Below, piece after piece: positions 8,901-16,944 of a stretch of 64,000 bases of DNA. The translations under genes were made by a program, and so were the position numbers. Position 1 is the first letter of the stretch. The number at the start of each line of letters is the position of its first letter. Source of the DNA: Scandinavium hiltneri (GTDB lineage: Bacteria > Pseudomonadota > Gammaproteobacteria > Enterobacterales > Enterobacteriaceae); contig NZ_JALIGE010000075.1 in assembly GCF_024764835.1 (NCBI RefSeq), forward strand, positions 310,001 through 374,000, given 5' to 3'. Under the pieces are notes generated by a model. That model did not search any database. It had not been told where the DNA came from and saw nothing but the letters and a program-made list of their open reading frames with translations.

Positions 8901-9359
8901 ATGATTCAGTGGAATGATCTTCACCACAGTCAGTTAACCGTCCCGCAGTTGTATGCTTTGCTCAAGCTGCGCTGTGAGGTCTTCGTGGTGGAGCAGACTT
9001 GTCCTTATCAGGATATCGACGGCGACGATCTGCTGGGTGAGAACCGGCATATCCTCGGCTGGCGCGACGGAGAGCTGGTGGCGTATGCGAGGATTCTGAA
9101 AAGCGAAGAAGAATTTGAGCCGGTAGTGATTGGTCGGGTAATTATCAGCCACGCGGTACGAGGCGAAAAACTGGGCTATAAGCTGATGGAGCAAACCCTC
9201 ACCAGCTGCCAGAAAAACTGGCCGCAGAAGGCGCTGTATCTGGGGGCGCAGGCGCATCTGCAACCGTTCTATGCCCACTTTGGATTCTCCCCGGTTACCG
9301 ACGTTTATGACGAAGACGGCATCCCGCATATCGGAATGGCGCGAGAAGCGAACTCCTGA
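8901..9359 (+). CDS. elaA: GNAT-family N-acetyltransferase ElaA
   Basis: A 152-residue acetyltransferase of the GNAT fold. The acetyl-CoA binding region corresponds to GRVIISHAVRGEKLGYKLM (about residues 77-95), and the C-terminal part AHLQPFYAHFGF is typical of ElaA. The ATG follows GGAGCTCAAT. Its substrate is not established. It precedes elaB by 46 bases in the same orientation, the usual enterobacterial arrangement. Confidence 0.93.
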   Translation: MIQWNDLHHSQLTVPQLYALLKLRCEVFVVEQTCPYQDIDGDDLLGENRHILGWRDGELVAYARILKSEEEFEPVVIGRVIISHAVRGEKLGYKLMEQTLTSCQKNWPQKALYLGAQAHLQPFYAHFGFSPVTDVYDEDGIPHIGMAREANS

Positions 9360-9405
9360 ACCATTGTCTATAGTTAGCGGACAGGTTTAACCATGGAGAA
9401 AACTG

Positions 9406-9711
9406 ATGGCTTATCATTCTTATGAATCACGTATTGATGACGATCTGGCTTTGCTGAGTGACACTCTGGAAGAGGTCTTAAGCTCCTCGGGCGATCCCGC
9501 TGACCAGAAGTATATTGAGCTCAAACTTCGGGCTGAACAGGCCTTACAGGATGTTCAGTCCCGCGTCAGCCAGGCGTCAGACACCTATTATTACCGTGCT
9601 AAACAGGCCGTAACCCGTGCTGATGACTACGTACACGAAAAACCGTGGCAGGGCATTGGCGTCGGTGCCGCCATCGGGCTGGTATTAGGGCTGTTGTTAG
9701 CGCGTCGATAG
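9406..9711 (+). CDS. elaB: ElaB/YqjD/DUF883 family membrane-anchored ribosome-binding protein
   Basis: A 101-residue protein with a charged, helical N-terminal part and one C-terminal membrane anchor (GIGVGAAIGLVLGLLLARR). In E. coli, members of this family are RpoS-dependent, tail-anchored in the inner membrane and associate with ribosomes in stationary phase. The GGAG at 9395-9398 lies seven bases before the ATG at 9406. An ATG at 9393 is in another frame and is not used. Confidence 0.93.
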   Translation: MAYHSYESRIDDDLALLSDTLEEVLSSSGDPADQKYIELKLRAEQALQDVQSRVSQASDTYYYRAKQAVTRADDYVHEKPWQGIGVGAAIGLVLGLLLARR

Positions 9712-9748
9712 TCGTTTAAGCGCATCGATAAAAATCCTCTCCCTCATC

Positions 9749-9779
9749 ATGGGTACTGCTTTTTTCAGGCAGTACCCAT
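9749..9779 (+). terminator. Hairpin after elaB, possible terminator
   Basis: An 11-bp perfect stem (ATGGGTACTGC pairing with GCAGTACCCAT) encloses a T-rich loop. No T tract follows, so termination strength is uncertain. It abuts the ERIC element that begins at 9780. Confidence 0.5.
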
Positions 9780-9906
9780 TATACTCGTCATACTTCAAGC
9801 CGCATGTGCGTTGGCTACACCTGCTCACCCCAGTCACTTACCTGTGTAAGCTCCTGGGGACTCGCAGGCTTGCCGCCTTCCTGCAACTTGAATTATTTAG
9901 AGTATT
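9780..9906 (+). repeat. ERIC (IRU) element, full length, 127 bp
   Basis: The element starts TATACTCGTCATACTTCAAG and ends TTGAATTATTTAGAGTATT. The centre contains GCTCACCCCAGTCACTTACC and TGTAAGCTCCTGGGGACTC, the two conserved arms that match the classical ERIC primer sequences. The length of 127 bases is canonical. It lies between elaB and menF, ending 32 bases before the menF start, so it is probably transcribed into the menF leader or overlaps the promoter. Confidence 0.92.
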
Positions 9907-9938
9907 TAATGCATGGTTTTTATCAGAGAGAGGTTCGC

Positions 9939-11225
9939 GTGCATTCCATTACCGCTGCGCTGGAAAACCTGTTGGGTTTTCTGTCTGACGACATGCCTGA
10001 TGCACCTGGCTCACGAATTTTCGACACCCCGTTTCCTCTCAATGATGCCTTTGATCCCCTGAGCTGGCTTTGCAGTCAGCCGATATTCCCGCAGTTTTAC
10101 TGGCAGCATCGCAGCGGCCAGGAAGAGGTTTCCGCTCTCGGCGCCGTGCGTCGTTTTACCTCGTTGCCCCACGCCAATACCTTTCTTCAGCAGCAGCAAA
10201 CTGCGCTTCGCATCTGGGGCCTCAACGCCTTTGAACCGAAAACGGGTGAACTGTTTTTACCGCGCCTGGAATGGCGGCGCGATGCGGGAAAAGCCTTATT
10301 ACGCCTGACGCTCAGCAGCGATACGTCGTTGCGGGAAGATGCCAGTGCGGCGCGGGAATTTTTAACCGCCTTGCGGCCTGCTCATCCGTTGCCCCTTTTA
10401 AGCGGCGAGCTGAAAGGCGAACGCCATTTCCCTGATCACGCGGGTTGGCTGCGCTTGATTGAAACCGCGACGGACACTATCGCCACAGGTGCACTGGAGA
10501 AAGTCGTTCTCGCCCGCGCCACCGATCTGCAATTCGCCGCACCGCTGCACGCCGGTGCAATGATGGCGGCGAGCCGCCGCGTCAATCTCAACTGCACCCA
10601 TTTTCTGATGGCCTTCGATACAAAAAGCGCGTTTCTGGGCTCGACGCCGGAACGGCTCTGGCGTCGCCACGGACAACAGCTCGACACCGAAGCGCTGGCG
10701 GGCACCGTCGCGAGCCATCCTGATGACAAACAGGCACAGCATTTTGCCGACTGGCTAATGCGCGATGATAAAAATCAGCGTGAAAATTTGTTGGTGGTGG
10801 AAGACATATGCCAGCGTTTGCAGCAGGACGTCAGCGCGCTGGAAGTGCTGCCACCGCAGGTGATTCGCCTGCGAAAAGTGCAGCATCTCAGACGCTGTAT
10901 TCAGGCCGAACTAAAAACCCCTGATGACGAACGCTGCCTGTTCCTGCTTCAACCGACGGCCGCAGTGGCCGGGCTCCCGCGCGAGCAGGCCCGGCAGTTT
11001 ATCGAGTATCATGAGCCGTTCACCCGCGAATGGTATGCGGGTTCCGCGGGCTATCTCAGCCTGCAACAAAGCGAATTTTGCGTGGCGCTGCGTTCGGCGA
11101 AAGTCACCGGCGACGTGGCGCGATTATATGCCGGAGCCGGGATTGTTCGCGGCTCGGATCCTGAACAGGAATGGCAGGAGATCACCCATAAAGCAGCAGG
11201 ATTACGCTCCTTGCTTATCCGATAA
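9939..11225 (+). CDS. menF: Isochorismate synthase MenF
   Basis: Converts chorismate to isochorismate, the first step of menaquinone synthesis. I choose the GTG at 9939 (428 residues): the residues from VHSITAALENLL onward align with the start of E. coli MenF, and AGAGAGAGG lies just upstream. Longer in-frame starts fall inside or right next to the ERIC element. The chorismate-binding core is intact (TEALAGTVASHPDD, the NQRENLLVVEDI segment, YAGSAGYLSLQQSEFCVALR and IVRGSDPEQEW). It heads the men cluster; menD follows after 71 bases. Confidence 0.95.
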   Translation: MHSITAALENLLGFLSDDMPDAPGSRIFDTPFPLNDAFDPLSWLCSQPIFPQFYWQHRSGQEEVSALGAVRRFTSLPHANTFLQQQQTALRIWGLNAFEPKTGELFLPRLEWRRDAGKALLRLTLSSDTSLREDASAAREFLTALRPAHPLPLLSGELKGERHFPDHAGWLRLIETATDTIATGALEKVVLARATDLQFAAPLHAGAMMAASRRVNLNCTHFLMAFDTKSAFLGSTPERLWRRHGQQLDTEALAGTVASHPDDKQAQHFADWLMRDDKNQRENLLVVEDICQRLQQDVSALEVLPPQVIRLRKVQHLRRCIQAELKTPDDERCLFLLQPTAAVAGLPREQARQFIEYHEPFTREWYAGSAGYLSLQQSEFCVALRSAKVTGDVARLYAGAGIVRGSDPEQEWQEITHKAAGLRSLLIR

Positions 11226-11296
11226 CCGACGAATATCAATAACCTGTCGGAATCACTCATCTATAATTATACGTAAAATTGATACCGGACAATCTC

Positions 11297-12967
11297 ATGT
11301 CAGTAAGCGCATTTAACCGACGCTGGGCGGCGGTTACCCTGGAAGCATTAACTCGCCACGGCGTGCAGCACGTATGCATCGCGCCGGGCTCTCGCTCGAC
11401 GCCATTAACGCTGGCGGCGGCGGAAAACCGCGCTCTGATAGCCCACACCCATTTTGATGAACGTGGCCTCGGCCATCTGGCGCTGGGGCTGGCGAAGGCA
11501 AGCCAACAGCCGGTGGCGGTGATTGTCACATCCGGAACGGCGGCCGCCAATTTGTATCCCGCGCTGATTGAAGCGGGGCTGACCGGTGAAAAAATCATTC
11601 TGCTGACCGCCGACCGCCCGCCGGAACTCATCGACTGCGGCGCCAATCAGGCGATTCGCCAGACGGGTATGTTCGGTTCGCATCCGTCACAAACGCTGTC
11701 TCTGCCGAGACCGAGCCACGATATTCCGGCCCGCTGGCTGGTTTCGTCGATTGATAACGCGCTGGGCCAGCTGCACAGCGGCGGGGTACACATCAACTGC
11801 CCGTTCGCCGAACCGCTGTACGGCGAAATGGATGACACCGGACTCGACTGGCAGCAAGCGCTCGGCAACTGGTGGCAAAGCGATAAGCCGTGGCTGCGCG
11901 AAGGGCTGCATCTGGAAAGTGAAAAGCAGCGCGACTGGTTTTTCTGGCGACAGAAGCGCGGCGTCGTGGTGGCCGGGCGCATGAGCGCGGCGGAAGGGAA
12001 AAAAGTGGCCGAATGGGCAAAAACGCTCGGCTGGCCGCTGATAAGCGACGTGTTGTCGCAAACCGGACAGCCGCTGCCGTGCGCGGATCTCTGGCTCGGA
12101 AACACCAACGCCGTCACCGAACTGGCGCAGGCACAAATTGTGGTACAGCTCGGCAGCAGTCTGACGGGCAAACGTCTCCTGCAATGGCAGGCTACCTGTG
12201 AGCCGGATGAATACTGGCTGGTGGATAATCTTGCAGGCCGGCTCGACCCGGCGCATCACCGCGGCCGTCGTCTGGTGTGTAAAGTCGGCACCTGGCTGGA
12301 ACAGCATCCGGCAGAGCAGCGCCAGCCCTGGGCGGTGGACATCCCGCGCCTGTCAGAGCAGGCGTGGCAGGCCGTCGTTGCCCAGCGTGAAACCTTCGGC
12401 GAAGCGCAACTGGCGCATCGCATCAGTGAATATCTGCCTGACCAGGGCCAGCTTTTTGTCGGCAACAGCCTCGTGGTTCGCCTGATCGACGCCCTGGGCA
12501 AGCTTCCGGCGGGGTACCCAGTGTACAGCAACCGCGGCGCGAGCGGCATCGACGGGCTGATTTCCACTGCCGCAGGCGTGCAGCGCGGGAGCGCCAAATC
12601 GACGCTGGCCATCATCGGTGATCTCTCTGCGCTGTACGATCTCAACGGCCTGGCCTTATTGCGCCAGGTTTCCGCCCCGCTCGTGCTGATCGTGGTGAAC
12701 AACAATGGCGGGCAGATTTTCTCGCTGCTGCCGACGCCTGGCGAAGAACGTGAACGCTTCTATCTGATGCCGCAAAACGTCCATTTTGAGCACGCGGCCA
12801 ACATGTTCGGCCTGCGCTACCACCGCCCGGAAAACTGGACGGCGCTGGAAGATGCGCTGCACGGCGCGTGGCGTCAGCCGGTGACCACGGTGATTGAGCT
12901 GGTGGTCAACGACACCCACGGCGCACAGACCCTGCAGAACTTACTGGCACAGGTCAGCCAGCTATGA
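11297..12967 (+). CDS. menD: SEPHCHC synthase MenD (thiamine diphosphate enzyme)
   Basis: Joins isochorismate and 2-oxoglutarate to make SEPHCHC, the second menaquinone step. The protein is 556 residues, as in E. coli, if started at the ATG at 11297 (MSVSAFNRRWAAV). A start six codons upstream is possible but is not supported by the family. The N-terminal CIAPGSRSTPLTLAAAEN substrate-binding region and the C-terminal ThDP motif (GDLSALYDLN ... NNNGGQIFSLLP) are present. Its stop overlaps the menH start as ATGA. Confidence 0.97.
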   Translation: MSVSAFNRRWAAVTLEALTRHGVQHVCIAPGSRSTPLTLAAAENRALIAHTHFDERGLGHLALGLAKASQQPVAVIVTSGTAAANLYPALIEAGLTGEKIILLTADRPPELIDCGANQAIRQTGMFGSHPSQTLSLPRPSHDIPARWLVSSIDNALGQLHSGGVHINCPFAEPLYGEMDDTGLDWQQALGNWWQSDKPWLREGLHLESEKQRDWFFWRQKRGVVVAGRMSAAEGKKVAEWAKTLGWPLISDVLSQTGQPLPCADLWLGNTNAVTELAQAQIVVQLGSSLTGKRLLQWQATCEPDEYWLVDNLAGRLDPAHHRGRRLVCKVGTWLEQHPAEQRQPWAVDIPRLSEQAWQAVVAQRETFGEAQLAHRISEYLPDQGQLFVGNSLVVRLIDALGKLPAGYPVYSNRGASGIDGLISTAAGVQRGSAKSTLAIIGDLSALYDLNGLALLRQVSAPLVLIVVNNNGGQIFSLLPTPGEERERFYLMPQNVHFEHAANMFGLRYHRPENWTALEDALHGAWRQPVTTVIELVVNDTHGAQTLQNLLAQVSQL

Positions 12968-13740
12968 CGCTCCACGCCGTTGCCCGCGAAGGTGCACCGA
13001 ACCAGCCGTGGCTGGTATTTCTGCACGGCTTTTCTGGCGATCGTCGTGAATGGCAGGCGGTAGGGGAGAAACTCACTGGGTTTTCCCGGCTGTATGTCGA
13101 CCTGCCCGGTCACGGTGGGTCAGCGGCAATTTCTGTGACGCGTTTCGACGATGTGTGTCGGGAGTTGCAGGAAACATTGGTTAGTTACAACATTCTAAGT
13201 TACTGGCTGATTGGTTACTCGCTGGGTGGACGCGTGGCGATGGTAGCGGCAAATCAGGCGAAACAGCCCGGTCTGAAAGGGCTGATTGTCGAAGGGGGTC
13301 ATCCTGGCTTACAGGACGACACCGCCCGTGAAGTGCGTTTGCAGTCCGATATGCAATGGGCGCAGCGCTTTCGCCACGAACCGCTGGCCGACGTTTTCGA
13401 GGCCTGGTATCGCCAGCCGGTATTTGCCTCACTCACTGACGCACAACGCCAGACCCTGGTGGCGTTACGCACCGACAACAACGGCCCGCGACTGGCCGAC
13501 ATGCTGCTCGCCACCTCGCTTGGCGTGCAGCCTGATTTACGCGCGGCGCTCGCCGCCCGTGGCTATGCTTCAGGTGACTATGTTTTTTTATATTTATGCG
13601 GCGAACGCGACGCCAAATTCCGCGCACTGGCGGAAGAACTGGCCGCGCCATGCCACCTAATTCCTCACGCCGGACACAACGCCCATCGGGAAAACCCCGC
13701 AGCGGTGGCGAACTGTCTGGCACAGATTCTGAATGACTGA
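12964..13740 (+). CDS. menH: SHCHC synthase MenH (alpha/beta hydrolase fold)
   Basis: Eliminates pyruvate from SEPHCHC to give SHCHC in menaquinone synthesis. It has 258 residues (252 in E. coli). The oxyanion segment FLHGFSGDRREW, the nucleophile elbow GYSLGG with the catalytic Ser near residue 86, and the terminal catalytic His in AGHNAHREN are seen. The ATG overlaps the menD stop codon (ATGA), so translation is coupled. Confidence 0.96.
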   Translation: MTLHAVAREGAPNQPWLVFLHGFSGDRREWQAVGEKLTGFSRLYVDLPGHGGSAAISVTRFDDVCRELQETLVSYNILSYWLIGYSLGGRVAMVAANQAKQPGLKGLIVEGGHPGLQDDTAREVRLQSDMQWAQRFRHEPLADVFEAWYRQPVFASLTDAQRQTLVALRTDNNGPRLADMLLATSLGVQPDLRAALAARGYASGDYVFLYLCGERDAKFRALAEELAAPCHLIPHAGHNAHRENPAAVANCLAQILND

Positions 13741-13754
13741 CGACAGGACATATT

Positions 13755-14612
13755 ATGATTTCCCCAGATGAAAAAATGCTCTACGCCCCGGTTGAATGGC
13801 AGGACTGCTCCGAAGGTTTCACCGATATCCGTTACCAGAAATCCGCTGACGGCATTGCCAGGATCACCATCAACCGTCCTCAGGTGCGTAACGCGTTCCG
13901 CCCACTGACCGTCAAAGAGATGATCCAGGCGCTGGCTGATGCACGCTATGACGATAACGTCGGCACCATCATCCTCACCGGCGAAGGTGATAAGGCGTTC
14001 TGCGCGGGCGGCGATCAGAAAGTTCGCGGCGACTACGGCGGATACCAGGACGACTCCGGCACCCATCACTTGAACGTGCTCGACTTCCAGCGTCAGATCC
14101 GCACCTGTCCGAAACCTGTAGTGGCAATGGTTGCCGGCTACTCCATCGGCGGTGGCCACGTGCTGCACATGATGTGTGACCTGACCATCGCGGCGGAAAA
14201 CGCCATCTTCGGCCAGACTGGCCCGAAAGTCGGCTCCTTCGACGGCGGTTGGGGCGCGTCTTATATGGCCCGTATCGTCGGTCAGAAGAAAGCCCGCGAA
14301 ATCTGGTTCCTGTGCCGTCAGTACGACGCGAAAGAAGCGCTGGATATGGGGCTGGTCAACACCGTGGTTCCGCTGGCGGACCTGGAAAAAGAGACCGTGC
14401 GCTGGTGCCGTGAAATGCTGCAAAACAGCCCAATGGCGCTGCGCTGCCTGAAAGCGGCACTCAACGCCGACTGCGACGGTCAGGCCGGTCTGCAGGAACT
14501 GGCGGGCAATGCCACCATGCTGTTCTACATGACTGAAGAAGGTCAGGAAGGTCGCAACGCCTTCAACCAGAAACGTCAGCCTGACTTCAGCAAATTCAAA
14601 CGGAACCCGTAA
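13755..14612 (+). CDS. menB: 1,4-dihydroxy-2-naphthoyl-CoA synthase MenB
   Basis: A crotonase-fold enzyme that closes the naphthoate ring of o-succinylbenzoyl-CoA. It has 285 residues, equal to E. coli. The crotonase oxyanion-hole segments (CAGGDQKVRGDYGGY and GYSIGGGHVLHMMCDL) and the conserved C-terminal tail (RQPDFSKFKRNP) are present. AGGA precedes the ATG. The stop codon TAA shares a base with the ATG of menC. Confidence 0.98.
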   Translation: MISPDEKMLYAPVEWQDCSEGFTDIRYQKSADGIARITINRPQVRNAFRPLTVKEMIQALADARYDDNVGTIILTGEGDKAFCAGGDQKVRGDYGGYQDDSGTHHLNVLDFQRQIRTCPKPVVAMVAGYSIGGGHVLHMMCDLTIAAENAIFGQTGPKVGSFDGGWGASYMARIVGQKKAREIWFLCRQYDAKEALDMGLVNTVVPLADLEKETVRWCREMLQNSPMALRCLKAALNADCDGQAGLQELAGNATMLFYMTEEGQEGRNAFNQKRQPDFSKFKRNP

Positions 14613-15577
14613 TGCGCAAAGCCCAGGTGTACCGCTGGCAGATCCCCATGGACGCGGGAGTGGTTCTGCGCGAGCGGCGGCTGAAAACCCGCGACGGGCT
14701 GTTGGTCAGGCTTTGCCTGGGTGATGCCGAAGGCTGGGGCGAGATCTCGCCCTTGCCGGGCTTCAGCCTGGAAACGCTCGACGACGCGCAGACGGCGGTC
14801 ATTGCCTGGGTTAATGCGTGGCTGAAAGGGAACGACCCTGAATTTCCGTCAGAGCCTTCTGCCGCGTTTGGCCTGAGCTGTGCGCTGGCGGAGCTGAACG
14901 ACGAACTGCCCGACGCCGCCGATTACCGCGCCGCGCCGCTGTGTACCGGCGATCCGGATGAGTTGTTCGCGGTGCTGCAGGCGATGCCCGGCGAGAAAGT
15001 CGCAAAGGTGAAAGTCGGCCTGTGGGAAGCGGTACGCGACGGCATGGTGGTCAATCTGCTGCTGGAAGCGGTGCCTGATTTACAGCTTCGTCTGGATGCT
15101 AACCGTGCCTGGACGCCGTTAAAAGCGCAGCAGTTCGCCAAATATGTTAATCCGGACTATCGCTCACGCATCGCCTTTATCGAAGAGCCGTGTCGCACCC
15201 GCGACGATTCCCGCGCCTTTGCGCAGGAAACTGGGATCGCCATCGCTTGGGATGAAAGCCTGCGTGAAGCCGATTTCGCCTTTGTCGCGGAGCCGGGCGT
15301 GAAGGCCGTGGTTATCAAACCGACGCTCACCGGCAGTCTGCAAAAGGTTCGCGAACAGGTCGCGGCGGCCCATCAGCAGGGGTTGACCGCCGTGATCAGC
15401 TCGTCGATTGAATCGAGTCTCGGCCTGACGCAGCTGGCGCGTATCGCCGCCTGGCTGACGCCGGGCACCATGCCGGGGCTGGACACGCTGAACCTGATGC
15501 AGGCGCAGCTGATTCGCCGCTGGCCGCATAATGAACTACCGTGCATGACCCACGACAGTCTGGACCCGCTGTTATGA
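14612..15577 (+). CDS. menC: o-Succinylbenzoate synthase MenC (enolase superfamily)
   Basis: Dehydrates SHCHC to o-succinylbenzoate. It has 321 residues. The enolase-superfamily catalytic set is visible: Lys in KVKVGLWE, metal ligands in RLDANRAW, FIEEPC and AWDES, and the second Lys in VVIKPT. Both ends overlap neighbours: its ATG shares a base with the menB stop, and its stop overlaps the menE start as ATGA. Confidence 0.97.
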   Translation: MRKAQVYRWQIPMDAGVVLRERRLKTRDGLLVRLCLGDAEGWGEISPLPGFSLETLDDAQTAVIAWVNAWLKGNDPEFPSEPSAAFGLSCALAELNDELPDAADYRAAPLCTGDPDELFAVLQAMPGEKVAKVKVGLWEAVRDGMVVNLLLEAVPDLQLRLDANRAWTPLKAQQFAKYVNPDYRSRIAFIEEPCRTRDDSRAFAQETGIAIAWDESLREADFAFVAEPGVKAVVIKPTLTGSLQKVREQVAAAHQQGLTAVISSSIESSLGLTQLARIAAWLTPGTMPGLDTLNLMQAQLIRRWPHNELPCMTHDSLDPLL

Positions 15578-16944
15578 TTTTCCACGATTACCCATGGCGA
15601 CACTGGCGTACGTTGCGCCCACGCGTACAGGCGCTGCGTCTGGGTGATGAAATCCTCGACTGGCAGCAGCTGTGTCTGCGGGTTGATGCGCTGGCCGCCG
15701 GGTTTGCTGCGCAAAATGTTCAGCCGGACGACGGGGTGCTGCTGCGGGCGTATAACAACCCGCAAACATTGCTGGCGTGGCTGGCGCTGTTGCAGTGCGG
15801 CGCGCGCGTTTTGCCGGTTAATCCTCAGTTACCGCGCGAGCTGGTGGCCGCACTCTTGCCGCAGTTTTCGCTGCGCCACGCGTTAGTGCTCACCGACGAA
15901 AATCCGTTCGACGCGCTGATTGAGCTAGTGCTCCAACAGGCTAAAAAAGATGTGCCAGGCGTTGCCTGGCAGGCGGAACGCCTGGCGACCATGACGCTGA
16001 CGTCAGGCTCCAGCGGCCTGCCAAAAGCCGCAGTGCACACGCTGGACGCACATCTTGCCAGCGCCGAAGGCGTATTAGCGCTGATGCCCTACGGCGAAAC
16101 CGACGACTGGCTGCTGTCGTTGCCGCTGTTTCACGTTTCCGGACAGGGTATTCTCTGGCGCTGGTTACTGAAAGGCGCGCGCTTAACGGTGCGCGAGCGC
16201 GTGCCACTGGCGCACATGCTCGAGGGCTGCACTCATGCTTCTCTGGTGCCCACGCAGCTGTGGCGGTTACTGAACGACGACGAAACGCTCACGCTCAATA
16301 CCGTGCTGCTCGGCGGCGCGGCGATCCCCGTTGAGCTGGCGGAACATTCCCGTTCATGCGGCATCCGCACTTTTTGCGGCTACGGGCTGACGGAATTTGC
16401 CTCAACGGTCTGTGCCAAAGAAACCGACGGTGAAGCAGACGTGGGTTCGGCGTTACCGGGGCGAGAAGTGAAAGTTGTCGACGGCGAAATCTGGCTGCGG
16501 GCGAAAAGCATGGCTGCTGGCTACTGGCGAAACGGCGTGCTTACGCCGCTGACCAACGCCGAAGGCTGGTTCCCGACGCGGGATCGCGGTGAATTGCATG
16601 GCGATCGCCTGACCGTTCTCGGGCGCATGGATAACCTCTTTTTCTGCGGCGGGGAAGGCATTCAGCCAGAAGAAGTCGAACGGGTGATCGCGCGTCATCC
16701 ACAGGTTGAACAAATCTTTATTGTGCCGCTGGATGACGACGAATTTGGTCAGCGTCCGGTGGCGGTAGTGGAAGGGGGCGATGACTTTGACGTCACACAA
16801 ATGCCGGACTGGGCGATGGATAAACTGGCGCGATTTCAGCAGCCGGTGTGTTGGTTTATGCTGCCCGCCAGCCTGAAAACCGGCGGGATAAAAATCGCCC
16901 GCCGGGCATTACAGGAGTGGGTCAACGCCACGCTGCGCGGTTAG
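15574..16944 (+). CDS. menE: o-Succinylbenzoate-CoA ligase MenE
   Basis: An acyl-adenylate-forming ligase that activates o-succinylbenzoate with CoA. I start it at the ATG at 15574 (MIFHDYPWRHW), which aligns with E. coli MenE and overlaps the menC stop; 456 residues. The AMP-binding P-loop TLTSGSSGLPKAAVH, the CGYGLTEFAST motif and the hinge TRDRGE are present, as is the C-terminal Lys region (GGIKIARRAL). It ends the men operon, and its TAG overlaps the stop codon of the convergent tctA. Confidence 0.96.
   Translation: MIFHDYPWRHWRTLRPRVQALRLGDEILDWQQLCLRVDALAAGFAAQNVQPDDGVLLRAYNNPQTLLAWLALLQCGARVLPVNPQLPRELVAALLPQFSLRHALVLTDENPFDALIELVLQQAKKDVPGVAWQAERLATMTLTSGSSGLPKAAVHTLDAHLASAEGVLALMPYGETDDWLLSLPLFHVSGQGILWRWLLKGARLTVRERVPLAHMLEGCTHASLVPTQLWRLLNDDETLTLNTVLLGGAAIPVELAEHSRSCGIRTFCGYGLTEFASTVCAKETDGEADVGSALPGREVKVVDGEIWLRAKSMAAGYWRNGVLTPLTNAEGWFPTRDRGELHGDRLTVLGRMDNLFFCGGEGIQPEEVERVIARHPQVEQIFIVPLDDDEFGQRPVAVVEGGDDFDVTQMPDWAMDKLARFQQPVCWFMLPASLKTGGIKIARRALQEWVNATLRG

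Noticed and set aside
9804..9938. N-terminal extension of menF into the ERIC element
   Set aside because: The extra residues are ERIC-encoded and do not match MenF. The GTG at 9939 has a good ribosome site and aligns with the family start.
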